A stretch of 64,000 bases of DNA from Paracoccus methylarcula (GTDB lineage Bacteria > Pseudomonadota > Alphaproteobacteria > Rhodobacterales > Rhodobacteraceae). The notes under the pieces are model-generated. The model saw nothing but the letters and a program-made list of their open reading frames with translations, was not told where the DNA came from and made no database searches. A program made the position numbers and the translations under genes. The stretch lies in NCBI RefSeq assembly GCF_003007735.2, contig NZ_PXNQ02000002.1, positions 420,677 to 484,676 of the forward strand, written 5' to 3'. Every line of letters starts with the position of its first letter. Positions within the stretch are counted from its first letter, which is position 1. Shown piece after piece: positions 50,644-58,927 of this stretch.

Positions 50644-51003
50644 CTAGGGACAGGGGCGCAGGATGATCGGTGCGCCCGGAGCCGCGCCGATTTCACGGCA
50701 GGCATCCCTGTCGCAGATGCGCCATGCCCCCCCGGTAGCTCCGCTCGCGGCAAGCGCCAATTGCGGTTGAACCGGCAGATCCGGAGTCCAGACCCACCAG
50801 CCATCCTGCAATTCGGCATCGTCCCCCGGCTCCATCCCGGCACCGGATCCCTTGACCGCCGCGCGGGTCAGTTCGAGACCGTCTTCCTCGATCCGCCAAT
50901 ATTCGCGCCAGGTGACCTTCTCGACCGAATGGGTCCATTCCAACCGGAAATCCGCGCCATGCAGGGCGATGGTCATCATCCCGGCCAGAAGGCATCCGTT
51001 CAT
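50644..51003 (-). CDS. DUF1850 protein of TRAP-TAXI operon
   Basis: 119 residues from ATG 51003, overlapping the permease stop as ATGA. Pattern of DUF1850: FRLEWTHSVEKVTWREYWRIEEDGLELTRAAVKGSGAGMEP. Hydrophobic N-terminus (MNGCLLAGMMTIAL) could be a signal segment. DUF1850 genes are commonly found beside TAXI TRAP permeases; role unknown, possibly an accessory envelope component. Confidence 0.8.
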   Translation of the reverse strand: MNGCLLAGMMTIALHGADFRLEWTHSVEKVTWREYWRIEEDGLELTRAAVKGSGAGMEPGDDAELQDGWWVWTPDLPVQPQLALAASGATGGAWRICDRDACREIGAAPGAPIILRPCP

Positions 51004-53083
51004 ATGCGTGACTTTCTCCAGGACAGGAACGCGAACAGGGCAGCAAGCACGAAGCCGATCTCGTCGGTCATCGGCATCGCGGCAATCAGGGTAAACGCAG
51101 CAATGGCAGCCAGAACACGCTCCCATATGGCGAGATTGTGGCCCAGCCAGCCGATGACGGCAATCCCCCACAGGCCTATGGCGATCACGCATTTGACGAC
51201 GATATAGGCGACGGCGGGCGCATAGCCGATGGATTCGGCCAGCGGTCCGCCATCCTGCAGCATCAGGGCGGGGGTGTAGATCGCCATATAGGGAATCACG
51301 AAGCCCGCAGCGGCGACCTTCAGCGCTTCAAGGCTGATCTTGAACCCGCCTTCCTTCGCGATCGGGGCCGCGGCAAAGCAGGCCAACGCCACGGGCGGTG
51401 TCAGATCGGCCATGATGCCGAAATAGAAGACAAACATATGGCTGACGATCAGCGGCACGCCCAGTTCCAGCAGGGCAGGCGCGGCAATGGTCGAGGTGAT
51501 GATATAGTTGGGAATGGTCGGGATGCCCATGCCAAGGACAAGGCAGGTCAGCATGGTCAGGACCAGCGACAGGAACAGGCTGTTCTGGCCCACCGAGACG
51601 ATATAGAGGCCGAATGTATTGGCAGCCCCCGTCAGGGTCATGGTGCCGATGATCACACCGACCAGCGCGCAGGCCACGCCGACGGGCAGGGCGGTCTTGG
51701 CCCCTTCGGCAAGGCTGTCCACGACCTGCCGGATCGTCGCACGCCCGCCCTGGCTGACCGCGTTCCAGGCCAGCAGGGCAGCAATTCCGGCCCATAGCGC
51801 ATTGTTGCCGAATTTCAGGAAGCTGGCTGCGACCAGTCCCAATCCGATCCAGAAGATTGTCCGAAGCAGTGCCGATGGCAATCCGATCGCCGCTGAAGCG
51901 CCGAGGATCAGCATCATGGTCAGCGCAAGCCCGATGGTGCCCGCGAAAAGCGGCGTGTAGCCCGAGAACAGCAGGTAGACCAGAACCGCCAGTGGCAGGA
52001 TCAGGTACCAGCCTCGCGCAGCGCCTTGAGCGCCGAGGGCAGTTCGTCTTCCGCCATGCCGCGCAGATTGCGGCGCCCGGCCTCCAGATGGACCATCCAG
52101 AAGGCGGAGGCGAAATAGAGGATCGCGGGGACGATCGCGGCGCGGACGACCTCGACATAGGCGACGCCGAGGGTTTCCGCCATGATGAAGGCAACCGCGC
52201 CCATGACCGGCGGCATGATCTGCCCGCCCATCGACGCCGTCGCCTCGACCCCGCCGGCGAAAGCCGGGCGATAGCCGAAGCTTTTCATCAGCGGGATGGT
52301 GAACTGACCGGTGGTGACGACATTGGCCACGCCCGAGCCCGAGATCGTGCCCATCAGCCCCGAACTGACCACCGAGACCTTGGCCGCGCCGCCCATGCGA
52401 TGCCCGACCATGCCCAGTGAGACATCCGTGAACAGCTTGATCATCCCGGCCTTTTCAAGAAATGCGCCAAACAGGATGAACAGGAAGATATAGGTCGCCG
52501 AGACGTAAAGCGGCGTGCCATATATCCCCTCGGTTCCGAAGCTCATCTGCTCGACCACCTGCGCGAGATCATAGCCGCGGGTGACGAGCGGGCCGGGGAA
52601 ATATTCGCCGAACAGCGCGTAGACCAGAAAGGCTCCGGCGACGATCGGCAGGGCAGGGCCCATGACCACATATGCGGCAGCGAATGTCGTGACCAGCGCG
52701 ATGATTCCGATGACGACATCGATCTGGTTCAGCGAACCCGAGCGCATCATCAGCGGCACATATTCCACCCATTGATAGCCCGCGACGATGACGCCAAGCC
52801 CCGCCATGACCCACGCGGCAGCCCTGCCCACCGGCCCATGATTGCGCAACGCGGCCAGCAGCGGAAAACACAGAAGCATCAGGAAGCCCAGATGCAAGGC
52901 CCGCTGTATCTGGCTGGAAAGATTGACGATATGTGCTGCAATGGCGATCTGGTAAAGCGAGAATGCCACCGCGATCCAGTAGAGGAGCCGACCCTGGATC
53001 CCGGCGGGAAAGCTTTCGGCCAGGGGGTCGTGAAGGCCCAAATCGATATCGCCCGCAGGGGCAGGGTGCTGCGCTTCTGCCAT
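51000..53083 (-). pseudogene. TRAP transporter fused permease (TAXI type), frameshifted as read
   Basis: The first 360 codons hold the small DctQ-like portion (about five membrane segments) and the start of the DctM-like portion (FLFILFGAFLEKAGMIKLFTDVSLGMVGHRMGGAAKVSVVSSGLMGTISGSGVANV), then stop at LREAGT. Restoring one C at 52012-52013 gives REGWYLILPLAVLVYLLFSG and joins the rest, starting in its own frame before MMLILGASAAIGLP. Repaired length is 694 residues, normal for the fused DctQM type. Works with the TAXI binding protein upstream and DUF1850 downstream. Confidence 0.9.
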
Positions 53084-53140
53084 GTTTCCGATCCTGATGA
53101 AAGAAGGGCCGGGGATATTCCCGGCCCCCGTATCCGCTGT

Positions 53141-54097
53141 TTACTCGGCCTTGACGCCGACTTCGTCGTAATAGCGCTGCGCGCCCGGATGCACCGGGAC
53201 CGGCATGCCCTTGAGCGCGTTCTGGACATCGATACCGGCGGTCGCGGCATGGGCGGCCTTCAGGCTGTCCAGGTTCTCGTACATCAGCTTGGTCATCTCA
53301 TAGGCGAGGTCGTCGCTGACCGCGTCCGAGCTTACCAGGTAGTTGATGACCGCGACGGTCGGCACGTCCTCGTCCTGGCCATCATAGGTCTCGGCCGGGA
53401 TCGTTTCCGCGACATAGGGGGCACCCAGTTTCGACGCCACCTCTTCGGGAACCGAAACCACGGTGATCGGGATCGAGGTCGAGAGATCCTTCAGCGATGC
53501 CACGCCCAGGCCCGCCGATTGCAATGTCGCGTCAAGCTGTCGGTTCTTCATCAGTTCGACCGATTCCGCGAAGGGCAGGTATTCCACCTTGCCCAGGTCG
53601 TCATAGCTCATGCCCGCCGCTTCCAGGATTGCCCGCGCATTCAGCTCGGTTCCCGATTTCGGCGCGCCGACGGACAGCGCCTTGCCCTTCAGATCCGCGA
53701 GCGTCTTGATGCCCGATTCCTCGCTGGCGACGATCTGGATGAAATTCGGATACATGGCCGTGATGCCACGCAGCTTGTCCAGCGGCTCGGGAAATCCGAC
53801 ATCGGCATTGCCTTCAGCCGCGAATTTCACCGAATCCCCAAGCGCGAGCCCGATCTCTCCCTTGCCTTGCTGCAGCAGGTTCAGGTTCTCGACGCTGGCC
53901 TTGGTGGATTGCACCTGCACCTTCGCATCGGGAATGCCATCTGTATAGATCTTCGACAGCGCGCCACCGACCGGGTAATAGACGCCCGAGGTGCCGCCGG
54001 TCAGGATATTGATGAATTCCTGTGCTCCCGCCGTCATTGGCGCCGCACCGAAAACCATAGCCGCAGCGATTGCCGCGGCCCTTGCGCGAATGGTCAT
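53141..54097 (-). CDS. TAXI-family TRAP substrate-binding protein
   Basis: 318 residues from ATG 54097 after AAGGGAGGAC. Signal peptide (AAAIAAAMVFGAAPMTAGAQ) then INILTGGTSGVYYPVGGALSKIY, the TAXI opening, and later VGAPKSGTELNARAILEAAG. TAXI proteins bind glutamate, 2-oxoglutarate or other organic acids; ligand not deducible. First gene of a three-gene operon. Confidence 0.93.
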   Translation of the reverse strand: MTIRARAAAIAAAMVFGAAPMTAGAQEFINILTGGTSGVYYPVGGALSKIYTDGIPDAKVQVQSTKASVENLNLLQQGKGEIGLALGDSVKFAAEGNADVGFPEPLDKLRGITAMYPNFIQIVASEESGIKTLADLKGKALSVGAPKSGTELNARAILEAAGMSYDDLGKVEYLPFAESVELMKNRQLDATLQSAGLGVASLKDLSTSIPITVVSVPEEVASKLGAPYVAETIPAETYDGQDEDVPTVAVINYLVSSDAVSDDLAYEMTKLMYENLDSLKAAHAATAGIDVQNALKGMPVPVHPGAQRYYDEVGVKAE

Positions 54098-54265
54098 GAA
54101 GTCCTCCCTTGGAACTTGTTTGGATCGTTGAAGACTAAACCGGCCAAGTCCCCCCGTCAAAAAACAAAATCACCTGACGGGGCAAACTTGCCAAAAAACA
54201 CGACAATATAATGGCGCCGCGAAGAAACTTCGTGACGCCATTGTTTTAATTGTGAATTTCAAAGA

Positions 54266-54627
54266 TCAGGCGTTGGCTTGGCGGATCTTTTCGGCGGCAT
54301 CCTTGTCGTAATCGACGGCTTTCTGGTCGAAGAGCTGGTCCAGCTCGCCCGACAGGGTCATCTCGGTGATGATATCGCAGCCGCCCACGAACTCGCCCTT
54401 GACGTAAAGTTGTGGAATCGTGGGCCAGTCGGAAAACTCCTTGATGCCCTGGCGAATGCCGTCATCGGCCAGCACATTCACATCGCGATAGCTGACCCCC
54501 ATGTAGTTCAGGACGCCGGCGACACGGCTGGAAAAGCCGCATTGCGGCATTTCTTGGTGCCTTTCATGAACAATACGACATCATTGGAGTCGATCGTGTC
54601 CTGGATCTGCGTGCTCACATCGCTCAT
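54266..54627 (-). pseudogene. grxD: Monothiol glutaredoxin Grx4, frameshifted as read
   Basis: ATG 54627 gives [24 protein letters not shown], then the frame slips; restoring one base at the T run 54550-54552 gives [20 protein letters not shown], with the CGFS iron-sulfur ligand, and a 120-residue protein through [17 protein letters not shown]. Grx4 carries [2Fe-2S] clusters and pairs with BolA; bolA lies just upstream on the same strand, separated by 82 bases. A functional gene with a sequence error is most likely. Confidence 0.92.
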
Positions 54628-54709
54628 TGCGTTGTCCTTCCGGTGGCGTGCCCGCACGTGGCGGATTGTGTCAAAAATCGTTCGATATGCGGGGTAGGGA
54701 CCGCATGTC

Positions 54710-54952
54710 CTATTCCGGTGCCTTCGTGGTCAGCGCCAATGCGTGCAATTCGCCGGCCGGGCCGTCCATCTTGCCCTGAAGCGCGGCATAGACCGCACGC
54801 TGCTGCTGAACCCGGTTCTTGCCACGGAAGCTTTCGTCGATCACCTCGGCCGCGTAATGATTTCCGTCTCCGGCAAGATCGGTGATCGTGACCTGCGCAT
54901 CGGGAAATGCGGCGCGGATGAGCGCTTCGATGTCATGGGCTTCCATTGCCAT
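54710..54952 (-). CDS. bolA: BolA-family protein
   Basis: 80 residues. BolA-fold pattern: IEALIRAAFPDAQVTITDLAGDGNHYAAEVIDESFRGKNRVQQQRAVYAALQGKMDG with the conserved HYAAEV histidine. AAGGAAA precedes ATG 54952. BolA/IbaG proteins form [2Fe-2S]-bridged complexes with Grx4, encoded next in the same direction. Which BolA subgroup it is cannot be settled from sequence alone. Confidence 0.92.
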   Translation of the reverse strand: MAMEAHDIEALIRAAFPDAQVTITDLAGDGNHYAAEVIDESFRGKNRVQQQRAVYAALQGKMDGPAGELHALALTTKAPE

Positions 54953-55032
54953 ATGGGTTTCCTTCTGCCTTTGCCTACAGATGTAGGGGAAGCCCGGGGG
55001 ACCCGCAAGGGCGCTGCCGGATGGTGGCATCT

Positions 55033-55065
55033 ATTATCGCAATAATCGGTATTATGGAACATAAT
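55033..55065. promoter_or_regulatory. Two tandem AT-rich palindromes between bolA and redoxin genes
   Basis: ATTAT-CGCA-ATAAT (55033-55046) and ATTATG-GAA-CATAAT (55051-55065) are perfect inverted repeats whose starts lie 18 bases apart, in the 259-base divergent gap. They stand out from the GC-rich background and could be a regulator's site. No RNA gene is apparent in the gap. Confidence 0.4.
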
Positions 55066-55211
55066 GAGATCCATGAAACCAAACGTGAGAATGGCGGCTT
55101 TCCATTCATGCCCGGTTAAGCCTTGATCGGGCAAGAAACCGATAGTTGCCCACCTTGCTCTTGCGGCAAGGATCGGAAACAGTCGGTGCAACCATATGAA
55201 AGGAGGAAATG

Positions 55212-55766
55212 ATGGCTGTCACACCCCCCGTTTGCGATTTCGGCACGCCATGGCATGATTTCAGCCTGCCTGATCCGGATGGCCGCATGCACAGCCTTGA
55301 CGGGATCAAGGGCCCGAAGGGCACGCTGATCATGTTCATCTGCAATCATTGCCCCTATGTCCAATCGGTCATCGACCGGATCGTGCGTGACGCGAAGGCG
55401 CTGCAGGATATCGGCATCGGCGTCGTGGCCATTTCGGCCAATGATATTGCGGAATATCCGCAGGACGGCCCCGCGCAGATGAAGGTCGAGGCTGAAAAGC
55501 ACGGGTTCACCTTTCCCTATCTCTACGATGAAACGCAGGAGGTCGCGCGGGCCTATGGCGCCGAATGCACCCCGGATTTCTTCGGCTACAATGCAGATGG
55601 CGAATTGCAATATCGAGGCCGCCTGGATGCCTCGCGTCGTGACGCCGCTCCCGCCGATGCCCGCAGGGAGCTTTTCGAGGCCATGGTCCAGATCGCGGAA
55701 ACCGGAAAAGGCCCGGAAGAACAAATACCTTCGATGGGATGCTCGATAAAGTGGAAAGCCGCATGA
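55212..55766 (+). CDS. Thioredoxin-fold peroxiredoxin-like protein (AhpC/TSA family)
   Basis: 184 residues from ATG 55212, five bases after AGGAGG; ATG 55209 is too close. Motif MFICNHCPYV with Cys44 and Cys47, then VVAISANDIAEYPQDGP, YLYDETQEVARAYGAECTPDFF and a C-terminal PSMGCSIKW. Pattern of the YneN/ResA-like thioredoxin-family proteins with CNHCP; cytoplasmic, no signal peptide. Overlaps gph as ATGA. Electron partner unknown. Confidence 0.88.
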   Translation: MAVTPPVCDFGTPWHDFSLPDPDGRMHSLDGIKGPKGTLIMFICNHCPYVQSVIDRIVRDAKALQDIGIGVVAISANDIAEYPQDGPAQMKVEAEKHGFTFPYLYDETQEVARAYGAECTPDFFGYNADGELQYRGRLDASRRDAAPADARRELFEAMVQIAETGKGPEEQIPSMGCSIKWKAA

Positions 55767-56449
55767 ATGTCTGCCTGGCCCCCTGCCCGGTCGTTTTCGA
55801 CCTGGACGGCACGTTGATCGACAGCGCCCCCGACATCCATGCCTGCGTCAACGCGGTGCTGCGCGAATTCCATGTTCCGCCCTTGAGTCTGGATCAGGTC
55901 CGCGGCTTCATCGGCGGCGGGGTCGAGATCCTCTGGCGCAAGATCGGCATGGCGACCGGAACCGAGCCGGCCGGACAGCGCGACATGCTTGCATCCTTCA
56001 TGACGCGCTATCACGCGGCGACCTCGCTTACCCGGCTGTTCCCGAATGTCGAGGAGACATTGGGCATCCTGGCGGATCGCGGGCATTCGCTCGGGATCTG
56101 CACCAACAAACCGCTGCATCCGACCGAGGCCATTCTCGATCATTTCGGGATCCGCAACCTCTTCGGGCAGATCATCGGCGGCGATTCGCTGCCCGAGAAA
56201 AAGCCCGATCCAGCCCCGTTGCGGGCGGCGCTGACGGGGCTGGGCGCACATCCCGAAGCGCCGCGGGCGATCTATGTCGGCGACAGCGAATTCGATGCGG
56301 CCTGCGCGGCGGCGGTGCCAGTGCCCTTCATGATCTACAGCCATGGCTACCGGCACACCCCGATAGATCAGCTTCCCCATCACGCCGCATTCGACGATTT
56401 CACCGCCCTGCCAAGCCTCGTGGAAGCGGCCAGCGCCTCCGTCGGCTGA
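55763..56449 (+). CDS. gph: Phosphoglycolate phosphatase (HAD family)
   Basis: 228 residues from ATG 55763, overlapping the upstream stop. HAD motifs: I VFDLDGTLIDSAPDI, II ICTNKP, III PEKKPDP, IV YVGDSEFDAACAAAVP. Hydrolyses 2-phosphoglycolate, from oxidative DNA repair or photorespiration, to glycolate. Co-translated with the redoxin gene. Confidence 0.92.
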   Translation: MNVCLAPCPVVFDLDGTLIDSAPDIHACVNAVLREFHVPPLSLDQVRGFIGGGVEILWRKIGMATGTEPAGQRDMLASFMTRYHAATSLTRLFPNVEETLGILADRGHSLGICTNKPLHPTEAILDHFGIRNLFGQIIGGDSLPEKKPDPAPLRAALTGLGAHPEAPRAIYVGDSEFDAACAAAVPVPFMIYSHGYRHTPIDQLPHHAAFDDFTALPSLVEAASASVG

Positions 56450-56520
56450 ATGCTTGACATCAGGGTATCAAAAGCGGCACTTCCAAGGCGAAACCCGCAG
56501 CCAAACCGAAAGGGTCCAGC

Positions 56521-56949
56521 ATGGATCTGCGTCAGCTCAGCCCTGGCCTTGCCGTCTCTCCCCAGATCCTGCCCGAGGAGGTGTCCCGGCTTGCCGAGGC
56601 CGGGTTCAAGGTTCTGGTCAACAACCGCCCCGATGAGGAGATCGAACCCGAGATCGATCACGAGGCGATGGCCAGCGTCGCCGAGGCGGCGGGCATGGCC
56701 TATCACTACCTGCCCTTCCATCCCGGACAGATCACCCCGGCCCTGATTTCGGATTTCGCGGCCGCGATCTCCGGGCAGTCCCCGGTCATCGCCTATTGCC
56801 GGTCGGGAAACCGCTGCACGGTGCTCTGGGCCTTGACGCAGGCGGGCAAACGACCGGAAAGCGAGATCCTCGAGACGGCGGCGAAAGCCGGATACGACCT
56901 GTCATCGATCCGGCCGCTTCTGGCGTCATTGGCCAATCGCGAAGCCTAG
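56521..56949 (+). CDS. TIGR01244/DUF442 phosphatase-like sulfur-transferase domain protein
   Basis: 142 residues. Cysteine-phosphatase loop CRSGNR at 93-98 in the CX5R form, and opening RQLSPGLAVSPQILPEEVSRLAEAGFKVLVNNRPDEE with the DUF442 pattern. These domains occur alone or fused to a persulfide-dioxygenase-type MBL domain (Blh); here it stands alone. Sulfur transfer or phosphatase activity is possible. A TTGACA element at 56454 may belong to its promoter. Confidence 0.87.
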   Translation: MDLRQLSPGLAVSPQILPEEVSRLAEAGFKVLVNNRPDEEIEPEIDHEAMASVAEAAGMAYHYLPFHPGQITPALISDFAAAISGQSPVIAYCRSGNRCTVLWALTQAGKRPESEILETAAKAGYDLSSIRPLLASLANREA

Positions 56950-57006
56950 AACGTTTCCAGCAAAAGCGGATACCGGCATCACGCCCGGAAATGCGTAAAG
57001 CAATGA

Positions 57007-57052
57007 CCTGCATCATATTGGCATTTTCAATGAAAAACCAATATGATGCAGG
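57007..57052. repeat. 46-base palindrome in convergent gap
   Basis: Perfect 15-base arms CCTGCATCATATTGG (57007-57021) and CCAATATGATGCAGG (57038-57052). The 16-base centre has its own TTTTCA/TGAAAA dyad, so nearly the whole stretch can fold. The flank from 56953 (CGTTTCCAGCAAAAGCGG, later GGAAATGCGTAAAG) resembles dispersed palindromic intergenic elements of alphaproteobacteria, from memory. No T run follows, so it is not a simple terminator. Confidence 0.6.
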
Positions 57053-57115
57053 CGTCACGGAACCGGCGATGAATTACTTTCCGCGATCCCCTAACGCTCC
57101 GGCACGGGCTCTGCC

Positions 57116-57460
57116 CTAGGCCGGAACCCCAAGCGCGCGCTTGACATTGGCGGTCCATCCGAGCAGGCGATGCTCCCCTGCGGCAATGGCCGGGCGCTTC
57201 ATGACACTGGGTTTCGCACCCATCATCTCTACCGGATCGGCGGCGCGTTCCGCTTCGGACATGCCGCGCCATGTTAGGCTCGCGCGGTTGATGATCTTCT
57301 CTCCCCACTCACCGGCGAGCGTCTTGCGCTCGGCCTCTGAAAGCGGTTCCTTCTGGACATCGCGGAAATCGACTGTCCATCCATGTTCTTCCAGCGCGGC
57401 CTGCGCCTTCTGGCAGGTCGAGCAATGGGCAAGGCCGTATAGCGTCAAATGCCTGGTCAT
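57116..57460 (-). CDS. ArsC/Spx/YffB-family thiol protein
   Basis: 114 residues from ATG 57460; GTG 57469 overlaps the preceding lipoprotein stop and is an alternative. CxxC at 13-16 in YGLAHCSTCQKAQAAL, then MMGAKPSVMKRPAI, the family's conserved lysine/arginine stretch. Structural relatives include arsenate reductase and glutathione-binding YffB; arsenate reduction is unproven. Immediately after the tiny lipoprotein gene. Confidence 0.85.
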   Translation of the reverse strand: MTRHLTLYGLAHCSTCQKAQAALEEHGWTVDFRDVQKEPLSEAERKTLAGEWGEKIINRASLTWRGMSEAERAADPVEMMGAKPSVMKRPAIAAGEHRLLGWTANVKRALGVPA

Positions 57461-57465
57461 TGCGT

Positions 57466-57540
57466 TCACACCAGCGGGACGAAAGGAACACCACAGGCGG
57501 ACATGGCCAGCAAAGCGGCGAGAGAGACGAAAAGCTTCAT
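57466..57540 (-). CDS. Small lipoprotein, 24 residues
   Basis: Too short for routine gene calling. MKLFVSLAALLAMSACGVPFVPLV with lipobox AMSAC and Cys16, preceded by AAAGGATG 8 bases from the ATG. The stop overlaps a GTG start of the ArsC-like gene. Such peptides of about eight residues after cleavage are seen in related genomes as unannotated small lipoproteins. Role unknown. Confidence 0.65.
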   Translation of the reverse strand: MKLFVSLAALLAMSACGVPFVPLV

Positions 57541-57600
57541 GGCATCATCCTTTGTTAACCGATGCTGGGGGTTATCTCGCGCGGAACGGATGGCTGCAAC

Positions 57601-58914
57601 TCACAATTCCGCTTCCGGGCGATCATGAGTATGATGCAGTCGCTGCTTGATGCGCCGCATGCTCCACCAGACGGTCAGCACCGCAACCGGGGTCACCGCA
57701 GCGATCAGGTAGGGCTTGTCCACCCCGATCTGCTGCGCCAGCGGATAGAGCGCATAGGACAACAGCCCGACCGCGTAATAGCTGATGGCAACCACGGACA
57801 ACCCCTCGACCGTATGCTGCAGGCGCAGTTGCAGGTCGGCGCGGCGGTCCATGCGTTCAAGCAAAAGCTGGTTCTGGGCCGAGCGTTCGACATCCACCCG
57901 GGTGCGCAGCAACTCACCGGCGCGGTTGGCGCGTTCGATCATGGTTCGCAGCCGTTCCTCCGCCGAGTTCACGGTCCGCATGGCGGGCTGGTAGCGGCGG
58001 CGCATGAACTCGGTCAGCATCTGCCGCCCGGACAGCCTTGTTTCGCGCAGGGCATTGATGCGGTCCCTGACGATCGCCTCATATGCCTTGGTGGCGCCAA
58101 AGCGAAAGGAATGCTGCACGGCCTGAGTCTCCAGTTCAGTCGATACCGCCAGCAATTCCTGCAACACCTCGTCGGCGGGACGACTGTCATCGATCATGCC
58201 GTCAACGATGGCCGACAGCCGCGGCTCCAGTTCGTTGAGGCGGCGACTCAGGGACCGCGCCCGCCCGAGCCCCAGCATCGACATTGCTCGATAGGTTTCC
58301 AGCTCAACCAACCGATGCACGATCCGCCCGATCCTGCCATCGCTGACATCCGGACGTACGAAAAGCGCAAAGCGCATCCAGCCATCGGCATCGATGCGGA
58401 AATCGCCCGCGATCATCGCCGCCTCCTCCAGCACCCAGACAGTGGTCACGCTGTCCGTTGCGAACCAAGCGCCCATCCGGTCCAGCGCCTCCTGCGGGTC
58501 ATCGGGCAGGAGGTCGATTTGCGCCATTACGGCGGCGATCCGCTTGCCCGGCGCATTCCGCTGCCATTCCTCGGGAAAAATCGAGGCAGCACTGGGATCG
58601 AAGGGGCGGATCGGCAGGCCGGGCGTCATCGCCATATAGGTGACGAACTCGGTATGGCTTTCCCATTTCAGGTCGTGTCGCCCCAGCCTGCCCTGGTAGT
58701 GGCTGTCCTCGGGATCCGGGCGCGGTCCGCCATGGCGGTTCGTCAACTCGACCAGATGCGCCAGATCCACCGCACGGTCGCGATTGGCCGCGTCGCGAGG
58801 CTCCTTGAAGGCTACGAAGACGCAGGTGGAGGGCGCGGTCAGGCGGGGCGAGGGTCGGGCGTGAAGCTCGTTCACCAAAGCGTAACGCAAAGGATGTTCG
58901 GTTTCCGGGCTCAC
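57601..58914 (-). CDS. DUF3422 membrane protein
   Basis: 437 residues. Soluble N-terminal part (HPLRYALVNELHARPSPRLTAPSTCVFVAF) and a C-terminal pair of membrane segments (LSVVAISYYAVGLLSYALYPL and PYLIAAVTPVAVLTVWWSM). The YYAVGLLSY block is typical of DUF3422 (COG4949). Function unknown; orientation and a 13-base gap suggest read-through from the NCS1 permease gene upstream. Confidence 0.88.
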   Translation of the reverse strand: MSPETEHPLRYALVNELHARPSPRLTAPSTCVFVAFKEPRDAANRDRAVDLAHLVELTNRHGGPRPDPEDSHYQGRLGRHDLKWESHTEFVTYMAMTPGLPIRPFDPSAASIFPEEWQRNAPGKRIAAVMAQIDLLPDDPQEALDRMGAWFATDSVTTVWVLEEAAMIAGDFRIDADGWMRFALFVRPDVSDGRIGRIVHRLVELETYRAMSMLGLGRARSLSRRLNELEPRLSAIVDGMIDDSRPADEVLQELLAVSTELETQAVQHSFRFGATKAYEAIVRDRINALRETRLSGRQMLTEFMRRRYQPAMRTVNSAEERLRTMIERANRAGELLRTRVDVERSAQNQLLLERMDRRADLQLRLQHTVEGLSVVAISYYAVGLLSYALYPLAQQIGVDKPYLIAAVTPVAVLTVWWSMRRIKQRLHHTHDRPEAEL

Positions 58915-58927
58915 GCCTGCCTCCAGT

